Shown here: in pieces, positions 55,411 to 64,000 of the stretch
How the letters are laid out: each line of letters begins with the position of its first letter
How positions within the stretch are numbered: the stretch's first letter is position 1
NCBI RefSeq assembly: GCF_021412625.1
Contig: NZ_JAKCFI010000002.1
Span: forward strand, 682,001-746,000
Length of the DNA: 64,000 nt
Direction of reading: 5' to 3'
Source of the DNA: Myxococcus stipitatus
GTDB lineage: Bacteria; Myxococcota; Myxococcia; Myxococcales; Myxococcaceae
The notes under the pieces: model-generated
Database searches by the model: none
Seen by the model: the letters and a program-made list of their open reading frames with translations, nothing else
Told to the model about the DNA's origin: nothing
Program-made: the position numbers and the translations under genes

Positions 55411-56125
55411 AGAGCGTGGCGGGTCCGGGCACGAAGCCATCCAGCCGCAGCCTCCGCCGTTGCAGCCCCTGGGCGCGACCGGAGCGCTGCATGACGTGGG
55501 CGCGCTCCAGCTCCGCCCAGACCAGCGGCCCCAGCACCTGCCAGTGTGACGGCGCGTCCACCGTCACCTCCAACAGGCTGACCGTCCACGAGGGCGCGTC
55601 CTCGTCCGGCGTGCCCTCTGGCAGGACGCGCCGGGTGTCGCGCGCCAGGCGCTCGTGGGTGGGGCCAGCCAGTGACGCGTCGACGGTGAGCTGGGAGGTG
55701 GGCACGAGCAGGGCGGCGAAGGCGTCTCCGTGCAGGCGCACCACCTTGGCGCCCGGGTACTGCGCGGAGAGCGACTCCACGGTGGCGCGGAGGAGGGCGT
55801 CCCCGGTGGCGAAGCCGAAGCGGGCGTTGAGGTTGATCATCCCCTTCACGTCCGCGATGACGGCGCCCACGCGCCAGCCGTCGTGGTGCGCGTGGGTGGA
55901 CAAGTCGTACTCCTCCTTGAGGAGGGTGCCCTGGGTGAGGGCGGGGACCTGGAGCGCGCCCGTCTTCGCGTCCGGGTGGCCCCTGCGGGCCTGTTCGGCC
56001 TGGAGGAGCGCCTCCACGGCGGCCTGCACCGGCGCCTGGGGGCTGCGGGTCATCACCCAGGGGAACAGGGACACGAGGGCGGTGGCGGTGGCGTCGTCGA
56101 GTGGGTAGGGCATCTTGCGGCCCAT
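55409..56125 (-). CDS. Degenerate GGDEF-domain protein
   Basis: A 238-residue soluble protein with a GGDEF-like fold. It shows VGAVIADVKGMINLNARFGF followed by ATGDALLRATVESL, which mirrors the 'D-x-D-x-F-K-x-x-N-D-x-x-G-H-x-x-G-D' stretch, and then VVRLHGDAFAALL. The active-site loop reads L-H-G-D-A-F (residues 131-136) instead of G-G-D/E-E-F, and one metal-site Asp is Lys (A-D-V-K), so cyclase activity is very unlikely. It may bind cyclic di-GMP or GTP or act as a scaffold. The N-terminal 80 residues have no known domain. The start is ATG 56125, though ATG 56113 is equally plausible. It lies 43 bases downstream of rlmM. Confidence 0.75.
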   Translation of the reverse strand: MGRKMPYPLDDATATALVSLFPWVMTRSPQAPVQAAVEALLQAEQARRGHPDAKTGALQVPALTQGTLLKEEYDLSTHAHHDGWRVGAVIADVKGMINLNARFGFATGDALLRATVESLSAQYPGAKVVRLHGDAFAALLVPTSQLTVDASLAGPTHERLARDTRRVLPEGTPDEDAPSWTVSLLEVTVDAPSHWQVLGPLVWAELERAHVMQRSGRAQGLQRRRLRLDGFVPGPATL

Positions 56126-56168
56126 CTCTAGCGCGTCGCGCGCCCTCGCGCAGGAGGGCGTGGGGCCT

Positions 56169-57191
56169 TCAGCGCACGCGGTGGGCCGTCACGGTGACCT
56201 CATCCCGGTCGTGGTAGAGCTGGCGCAGGGTGAGGCCCGCCCAGCCGCCGTCCTCGACGAGGATGTGGCGCACGCGGTGGAGGATGGGGTTCTTGTCCTT
56301 CATGGGCAGCTTGATGTTGGCCACCAGATGACCGGCCCAGCCCCGCCGCCCCCACTTGGCCAGCAGCTGCGCCACCTCCAGCGGGCGCCACGCCATGTCG
56401 CAGAAGAGCCAGTCCACCGGCGCGTCGGGCGCGTAGGCGAACGCGCTCTCCTGCACGTGCTCCACCCGGGCGTGGGCGGCCAGCTCCGGCATCAGCCGGG
56501 CCGGGTCCACCGCCACCACCTTCGCCCCGCGCGCCACCAGCCGCTGCGTCCAGCCGCCCGGCGCCGCGCCCAGGTCCACGCAGACGTCGCCGCGCCCGGG
56601 CTCGAGGGCCAGCCCGTCCAGCGCCTCCTCCAGCTTCATCGCGGCGCGCGACGGGGACTCGCCCTCGCGCCGCATGCGGCGCCGGCCTCCGGGCGCCAGC
56701 GACAGCGCCTCCCGGGCCGCGACCAGCCCCAGCGCGCCCACGCCGTCCGGCGCGACGCACAGCCCGACGAGCAGGGCCCCCGCCTCGCGGGCCCGCCGCG
56801 CGTCGTCGAGCAGCCGCTCCGCCGGGAGCCGGGCGCGCACCGCGGCCTCCAGGGCCTCCGCGGCGGCGGCCCGCGTGTTGCCCCGGGGCGTGTCCGGGGT
56901 GAAGGCCTGGAGCACCCAGGGCCTCGCGCCGCGCTGTCCGGTGAGCGCGCGGGCCACGGCGTCGGCTTGCGCGTCGGTGGGGCCGGGGGGCAGCGGGGCG
57001 AGCACCTGGTAGCCGGCGCGGGCGAAGGCGGGCGGGGGGCCCTCGGGGGCATCGCTCTCCACCAGGGCCTCGCCCAGCAGCCGCGGCGCGGCCTCAGCCC
57101 AGGCGAGCTCCTCGTAGAGGTGGGCCTCGAAGCCCGCGCGGCACGTCCACAGCCAGCGCCCCGCCGTGGCGTTTTGCGTCTGTACGGGCAT
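56169..57191 (-). CDS. rlmM: 23S rRNA 2'-O-ribose methyltransferase RlmM-like (C2498)
   Basis: A 340-residue protein. The C-terminal Rossmann domain has SRAAMKLEEAL (catalytic Lys region), the SAM motif DLGAAPGGWTQRLVARG, WLFCDMAWRP with the catalytic Asp, and a later LVANIKLPMKDK with the second catalytic Lys. The N-terminal THUMP-like domain begins W-L-W-T-C-R-A-G-F-E-A-H, the usual RlmM start. It matches RlmM in order and length (366 in E. coli). ATG 57191 has no Shine-Dalgarno, but it precedes the conserved start closely. An open frame continues upstream without family similarity. Confidence 0.88.
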   Translation of the reverse strand: MPVQTQNATAGRWLWTCRAGFEAHLYEELAWAEAAPRLLGEALVESDAPEGPPPAFARAGYQVLAPLPPGPTDAQADAVARALTGQRGARPWVLQAFTPDTPRGNTRAAAAEALEAAVRARLPAERLLDDARRAREAGALLVGLCVAPDGVGALGLVAAREALSLAPGGRRRMRREGESPSRAAMKLEEALDGLALEPGRGDVCVDLGAAPGGWTQRLVARGAKVVAVDPARLMPELAAHARVEHVQESAFAYAPDAPVDWLFCDMAWRPLEVAQLLAKWGRRGWAGHLVANIKLPMKDKNPILHRVRHILVEDGGWAGLTLRQLYHDRDEVTVTAHRVR

Positions 57192-57529
57192 GGGGGGAAT
57201 CCGCGCCCTGGGAGGAGGCGGGGGCGACGCGGTGCGTGCAGGCGCGGGGATGCGGGGGGCGGCCCCCTGGCGGGACGGGGGAGGGCCGGGACGGCGGGGG
57301 GCTCCCGGGGGAGCGCGCCGGCCCGAGGGGCGGCGTTGATTTCTCGAAGGGGACATTGCGTGGACTCGGTTCCGCTTTACTCTGAACCGATGCGCGCTGG
57401 GCAACCGGCCGAGAGGAAGTTTCAGGGGGCACCCGTGGTTTCCCACCAAGCCCCCCTTACATCTCCGGGGATTTCCCTTCACTCGCCGCCGTCCTTCGAG
57501 GATTCTCCGGCCGCGAGAGAGTCAATCGA
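57192..57529. other. 338-base divergent intergenic region between rlmM and secA
   Basis: Very GC-rich, with no gene visible. A candidate secA promoter is TTGCGT (57356-57361) and TACTCT (57378-57383), 16 bases apart, giving a leader of about 140 bases. No convincing SecM-like arrest peptide or riboswitch was recognised. No clear promoter for rlmM was seen on the other strand. Confidence 0.4.
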
Positions 57530-60376
<2,847 letters not shown>

Positions 60377-60720
60377 GCGCGTGTCCGGCGCGGCGCCCCC
60401 CTGGGGGACGGGGCCGCGCCGGGCGTCCCTCCGGGCCGCAAGCCTCCCTGGAGGGTCGGACGCCTGGTGGGCGGGCGGGCTCCGGCCCGTCGCCCAGCAC
60501 CCCCGGTGATGCGAAGCTTGCGCCACCGGGAGGGGTTCTGTTAAGGACCGCCCGCCCCGAGGTTAGGGGTGGGGGAAGTCACCCCAGTCGTACCCACTAC
60601 ACACACGCTCGAGCCGGTCACCGGTGCTTCGTGGGTGGCAGGTCCCTTTCGCGAGGGGCCGCGCTCCCGGGCCTCGACCGGAGCTTCGCCCGGGCGTGGC
60701 GGACACAACCGGAGAAACAC
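60377..60720 (+). other. 344-base intergenic region between secA and rpsB (rpsB leader)
   Basis: No gene is seen. It starts with the 9-bp hairpin described separately. A weak promoter candidate TTGCGC (60518-60523) and TTAAGG (60541-60546), 17 bases apart, would give a leader of about 170 bases for rpsB. Such a leader could hold the S2 autoregulatory structure known in other bacteria, but I could not identify its conserved elements. Confidence 0.4.
60385..60422 (+). terminator. Hairpin after secA
   Basis: Perfect 9-bp arms CCGGCGCGG (60385-60393) and CCGCGCCGG (60414-60422), with an extra GC-rich inner helix, start nine bases after the secA stop. No T-run follows, as is common in this high-GC group. 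Confidence 0.5.
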
Positions 60721-61689
60721 ATGTCGATCGACACGCAGGAAACGACTCAGCAGCAGGCCATGGCCGCCGCCGGCGGCATCACGATGCGGCAGCTCCTGGA
60801 GGCCGGCGTCCACTTCGGCCACCAGACCAAGCGCTGGAACCCGAAGATGAAGCCGTACATCTTCGGCGCCCGCAACGGCATCTACATCATCGACCTGCAG
60901 AAGACGGTGACGATGGCCCGGTCGGCGTTCCGCTTCGTGGCGGACGTGACGGCCCGCGGCGGCTCCGTGCTCTTCGTCGGCACCAAGAAGCAGGCCCAGG
61001 ACGTCATCCGCGAGGAGGCCTCTCGCGCCGGTCAGTTCTTCGTCACCAGCCGCTGGCTGGGTGGCACGCTGACCAACTTCAAGACCATCAAGCAGGGCAT
61101 CGACCGCCTGAAGGCGCTGGAGAAGATGGCCGAGGACGGCACCTTCGAGCGCCTGCCGAAGAAGGAAGTGGCGGCCCTGGAGCGCGAGCGCGAGAAGCTC
61201 GAGAAGAACCTGGGCGGCGTGAAGGAGATGTCGAAGCTGCCCCGCTGCGTCTTCGTCATCGACCCGAAGAAGGAGCACATCGCCATCCACGAGGCGACGC
61301 GCCTGGGCATCCCGGTCATCGGCCTGGTCGACACCAACTGCGATCCGGACGGCATCGACTTCGTCATCCCCGGCAACGACGACGCCATCCGCTCCATCAA
61401 GCTCTTCACCTCCAAGATCGCCGAGGCCTGCCTCGAGGGCGCGGCCCGCTACCGCGCGTCCGGCGCCGCCGAGCGCGACGAGCAGGAGGAGCGCGAGGGT
61501 CGTGACGACCGCCGTGAGCGCGACGACCGCCGTGGCCCGCGCCGTGGCGACCGCGACCGCCGTGGCGGCGACCGTGACCGCGGCGGCGAGCGCCGTGGCC
61601 CCCTCGTCGAGATGAAGGGCGCCCCGGCCGTCGCCGAGCAGCCCGCGTCCGAGGGTGGCGAGGAGAGCGGCGAGGCGGCGGCGGAGTAG
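60721..61689 (+). CDS. rpsB: Ribosomal protein S2 with Arg/Asp/Gly-rich C-terminal extension
   Basis: A 322-residue S2. The first 245 residues are the ordinary protein ([73 protein letters not shown]). About 75 residues are added: an Arg/Asp/Gly/Glu-rich repeat region ([25 protein letters not shown], about 250-297) and an acidic Ala-rich end. E. coli S2 has 241 residues. The tail resembles RGG-type RNA-binding segments and is encoded by short imperfect DNA repeats. GGAGA sits six bases before the ATG. The gene opens the rpsB-tsf-pyrH-frr cluster. Confidence 0.97.
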   Translation: MSIDTQETTQQQAMAAAGGITMRQLLEAGVHFGHQTKRWNPKMKPYIFGARNGIYIIDLQKTVTMARSAFRFVADVTARGGSVLFVGTKKQAQDVIREEASRAGQFFVTSRWLGGTLTNFKTIKQGIDRLKALEKMAEDGTFERLPKKEVAALEREREKLEKNLGGVKEMSKLPRCVFVIDPKKEHIAIHEATRLGIPVIGLVDTNCDPDGIDFVIPGNDDAIRSIKLFTSKIAEACLEGAARYRASGAAERDEQEEREGRDDRRERDDRRGPRRGDRDRRGGDRDRGGERRGPLVEMKGAPAVAEQPASEGGEESGEAAAE

Positions 61690-61716
61690 CCGTCCCTCGC
61701 GGTTCCCAGTCCTCGA

Positions 61717-61767
61717 ACGGCCGGGTGGCGTATCAGGACGCCTGTCACCCGGCCGTCCTTGTTTCTT
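61717..61767 (+). terminator. Terminator/attenuator between rpsB and tsf
   Basis: Perfect 11-bp arms ACGGCCGGGTG (61717-61727) and CACCCGGCCGT (61746-61756) are followed by a T-rich CCTTGTTTCTT. Its position between S2 and EF-Ts suggests that it reduces, not abolishes, expression of tsf relative to rpsB, or that tsf has its own promoter in the 82 bases before it. Confidence 0.8.
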
Positions 61768-61848
61768 CCGTCCCGAAGTCTTTCCTTGAACCCCAATGCT
61801 CCGCCTGGCGCGTGTCGCCCTGGACGACGGCGGAAGCTGGAGACGAAC

Positions 61849-62502
61849 ATGGCCGAAATCACCGCCCAGATGGTGAAGGACCTGCGCGAGCGGACCGGCG
61901 CGGGCATGATGGATTGCAAGAAGGCGCTGGCCGAGTCGAATGGCGACTTCGCCAAGGCCGAGGAGTGGCTGCGCAAGAAGGGCATCTCCCGCGCCGCTGG
62001 CAAGGAGGGCCGCGTCGCCGCCGAGGGTCTGGTCGGCACCTACGTCCACGGCGGCCGCATCGGCGTGCTGGTGGAGGTCAACTGCGAGACGGACTTCGTC
62101 GCGCGCAACCCTGACTTCCAGGAGCTGGTGAAGGACGTGGCGATGCAGATCGCCGCCGCCAACCCCAAGTTCGTCCGCCGCGAGGAAGTGCCGACGGAGA
62201 ACCTGGAGAAGGAGAAGGAGATCCAGCGCGAGCTGCTCAAGCAGCAGGGCAAGCCCGAGGCGATGCTGGAGAAGATCCTCGTCGGGAAGATGGAGAAGTA
62301 CTACGAGGGCGTCTGCCTCGTGGACCAGCTCTGGGTGAAGGACGACAAGAAGAAGGTCGGCGACATGATCACCGAGCGCGCCGCGAAGATCGGCGAGAAG
62401 GTCACCGTGCGCCGCTTCGTCCGCTACGAGGTGGGTGAGGGCATCGAGAAGAAGAAGGACGACCTCGCCGCCGAAGTCGCCAAGACGCTGGGCCAGGCCT
62501 GA
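61849..62502 (+). CDS. tsf: Elongation factor Ts
   Basis: A 217-residue guanine-nucleotide exchange factor for EF-Tu. The N-terminal domain has [20 protein letters not shown] and [15 protein letters not shown]. The core has [20 protein letters not shown] with the T-D-F-V-A motif that inserts into EF-Tu. At 217 residues it is shorter than the E. coli protein (283), closer to the compact Thermus type. One core half and most of the coiled coil appear to be reduced. The Shine-Dalgarno GGAGA lies six bases before ATG 61849. Order after rpsB is the standard one. Confidence 0.97.
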   Translation: MAEITAQMVKDLRERTGAGMMDCKKALAESNGDFAKAEEWLRKKGISRAAGKEGRVAAEGLVGTYVHGGRIGVLVEVNCETDFVARNPDFQELVKDVAMQIAAANPKFVRREEVPTENLEKEKEIQRELLKQQGKPEAMLEKILVGKMEKYYEGVCLVDQLWVKDDKKKVGDMITERAAKIGEKVTVRRFVRYEVGEGIEKKKDDLAAEVAKTLGQA

Positions 62503-62510
62503 GTCACCAC

Positions 62511-62530
62511 GGCCCCTTCCCCAAGGGGCC
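62511..62530 (+). terminator. Hairpin between tsf and pyrH
   Basis: GGCCCCTT-CCCC-AAGGGGCC is a perfect 8-bp stem nine bases after the tsf stop. It lacks a T-tract, so it may only protect or pause the transcript. Confidence 0.5.
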
Positions 62531-62702
62531 CGGGACGTGCCTGGAGGGCCGCGCGCCATGCTCCCGAGCGGAGCGGGCGACGCGGCCCTCGCCTTTGCAG
62601 GGCCTGGCCAGGGCCGCTGGCGACTTGCAGCGGACGGTGCGTGGCCCGGGGGCAGACTCGGGCGTTGATGTTGCGCGGGACGGGGGATAGAAGCGGAGGC
62701 GC

Positions 62703-63455
62703 ATGTCCTCCGACACGACCCAACCGCTCCGGTACAAGCGCATCCTCCTCAAGCTCTCGGGCGAGGCCCTGATGGGCGAGGGGAAGTATGGCATCCACCC
62801 ACCCACGCTGAATGCCATCGCCGACGAGGTCATCGAGCTGTCGAGGGCCGGCGTGGAGGTGGCGCTCGTCATCGGAGGCGGCAACATCTTCCGGGGCATC
62901 GCCGGGGCCACCGAGGGCATGGACCGCGCGAGCGCGGACTACATGGGCATGCTGGCCACGTGCATCAACTCCATGGCCATGCAGGACGCGCTGGAGAAGA
63001 AGGGCCTGCACACGCGCGTGCTGTCCGCCATCAAGATGGAGCAGATCGCCGAGCCCTACATCCGCCGTCGCGCGGTGCGCCACCTGGAGAAGGGGCGCGT
63101 CGTGATTTTCGCCGCGGGCACCGGCAACCCGTACTTCACCACGGACACGGCCGCCTCGCTGCGCGCGATGGAGATCAACGCCCAGGTCATCCTCAAGGCG
63201 ACCAAGGTGGACGGCATCTACAGCGCGGACCCGAAGAAGGACCCCACCGCGCGCCGCTACCGCTCGCTGACGTACATGGACGTGTTGAAGCAGAACCTCA
63301 ACGTGATGGACTCCACGGCCATCTCGTTGTGCATGGACAACAAGCTGCCCATCATCGTGTTCGACCTGACCGTGCCGGGGAACATCGGCCGCGCGGTGCT
63401 CGGTGGTGGGGAGATTGGTACCGTCGTGGGTGGCAGCGAGACGGCCTGGGCCTGA
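62703..63455 (+). CDS. pyrH: Uridylate kinase (UMP kinase)
   Basis: A 250-residue kinase of the amino-acid-kinase fold making UDP from UMP. Signatures are [85 protein letters not shown] and [19 protein letters not shown], all typical of bacterial PyrH. GGAGG is four bases before the ATG. Length is normal (E. coli 241). It sits between tsf and frr as in most proteobacteria. Confidence 0.98.
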   Translation: MSSDTTQPLRYKRILLKLSGEALMGEGKYGIHPPTLNAIADEVIELSRAGVEVALVIGGGNIFRGIAGATEGMDRASADYMGMLATCINSMAMQDALEKKGLHTRVLSAIKMEQIAEPYIRRRAVRHLEKGRVVIFAAGTGNPYFTTDTAASLRAMEINAQVILKATKVDGIYSADPKKDPTARRYRSLTYMDVLKQNLNVMDSTAISLCMDNKLPIIVFDLTVPGNIGRAVLGGGEIGTVVGGSETAWA

Positions 63456-63502
63456 GGCTCGCGCCTCCCTTCACCCCCTCGTCTTCCAAGGAGAGCTCGC
63501 AC

Positions 63503-64000
63503 ATGAGCGGAGACATCGTCGCCGATTTGAAGGGCCGCATCGACAAGACGCTCGAGGACCTCAAGCGGGAGCTGAGCAAGGTGCGCACCGGGCGCGCCAG
63601 CACGGCCATCCTCGACAACATCCGCGTCGACTACTACGGCACCCCCACGCCGCTGTCCGGCGTGGCCAGCGTCAACGCCCCGGAGCCCCGGCTCATCACC
63701 ATCAAGCCGTGGGAGAAGAGCGTCCTGAAGGAAATCGAGAAGGCGCTGCGGGAGGCGAACCTCGGCATCAACCCGATGAACGACGGCGAGATGATCCGCC
63801 TGCCGTTCCCTCCGCTCACCGAGGAGCGCCGCAAGGACATCGCCAAGCAGGTGAAGACCAAGGGCGAGGACCACAAGGTCGCCATCCGCAACATCCGCCG
63901 TGACGCCAACGAGGCGCTCAAGACGCAGCTGAAGGACAAGAAGATCACCGAGGACGACCAGAAGCGCATCTCCGAGAAGGTCCAGAAGGAGACCGACGCC
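63503..64000 (+). CDS. frr: Ribosome recycling factor (3' end outside window)
   Basis: The first 166 codons of about 185 are present. RRF splits post-termination ribosomes together with EF-G. Recognisable segments are LKRELSKVRTGRASTAILD, YYGTPTPLSGVASVNAPEPR, TIKPWEKSVLKEIEKALRE and GEMIRLPFPPLTEERRKDI, the last being the hinge to the long helical domain. The Shine-Dalgarno AAGGAG (63488-63493) precedes the ATG by nine bases. It follows pyrH by 47 bases and the frame is open to the window edge. Confidence 0.97.
   Translation, partial: MSGDIVADLKGRIDKTLEDLKRELSKVRTGRASTAILDNIRVDYYGTPTPLSGVASVNAPEPRLITIKPWEKSVLKEIEKALREANLGINPMNDGEMIRLPFPPLTEERRKDIAKQVKTKGEDHKVAIRNIRRDANEALKTQLKDKKITEDDQKRISEKVQKETDA

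Noticed and set aside
61500..61620. Short repeats in rpsB considered as a CRISPR-like or noncoding repeat array
   Set aside because: The repeats are in-frame codons for an Arg/Asp/Gly tail, have no uniform spacer, and continue the S2 reading frame.

Overview
The window is very GC-rich (by eye near 70%), uses many GTG and TTG starts, and carries coupled gene pairs, numerous exported lipoproteins with Asp/Ala/Gly-rich linkers, a REC-hybrid histidine kinase with an NtrC-type partner, and a myxobacterial-looking tyrosine integrase remnant beside tRNA-Asp. Together these point to a myxobacterium of the Myxococcus/Cystobacterineae group. The ethylene-forming-enzyme homologue makes a Myxococcus stipitatus-like strain a reasonable guess. 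No database search was possible.

Layout. 1-5720: a plus-strand run of exported proteins: the end of a cytochrome-like DUF1588/DUF1585 protein, a CxxCH lipoprotein, a Tat-exported DUF1501 protein and a multidomain beta-propeller lipoprotein. 5721-6531: a decayed integrase, a terminator and two minus-strand tRNAs (Val-UAC then Asp-GUC). 6673-22608: an alpha-glucan uptake locus. On the minus strand run malK, a fused malE-malF, malG and a nine-repeat lipoprotein. Divergent on the plus strand run an isoamylase-type lipoprotein, an outer-membrane beta-barrel, a GH13 alpha-amylase lipoprotein with a CBM20-like tail, and a translationally coupled hemE. 22825-26363: fadI-fadJ beta-oxidation pair. 26454-29875: a PIG-V-like membrane glycosyltransferase, a methyltransferase, a YdjC-type deacetylase and a family 2 glycosyltransferase. 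30024-34183: a diguanylate cyclase, then a kinase/NtrC pair behind a sigma-54 promoter. 34209-40187: rarA, nadK, a DUF218 protein, the ethylene-forming enzyme and a 5'-nucleotidase. 40428-42329: a third secreted GH13 enzyme. 42386-48065: a minus-strand block containing an autoregulated tetR-MFS-coaD-MBL operon, a quinolone-dioxygenase-like alpha/beta hydrolase, apt and a 2-hydroxyacid dehydrogenase. 48200-55351: SWIM/SNF2 helicase, recN, PP2C phosphatase and an M23 peptidase. 55409-57191: a degenerate GGDEF protein and rlmM. 57530-64000: secA, then rpsB-tsf-pyrH-frr (frr cut by the window end).

How it works together. The glucan locus can be read as a complete path: surface lipoprotein amylases cleave starch or glycogen, a beta-barrel passes oligosaccharides, and a MalEF-G-K ABC transporter imports them. 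The most unusual single gene is the ethylene-forming enzyme at 37301-38383, which keeps the iron, 2-oxoglutarate and nearly all arginine ligands of the Pseudomonas enzyme. Also notable are the MalE-MalF fusion, the tandem-repeat lipoprotein, the HOD-like cofactor-free dioxygenase candidate and the integrase scar at trnD.
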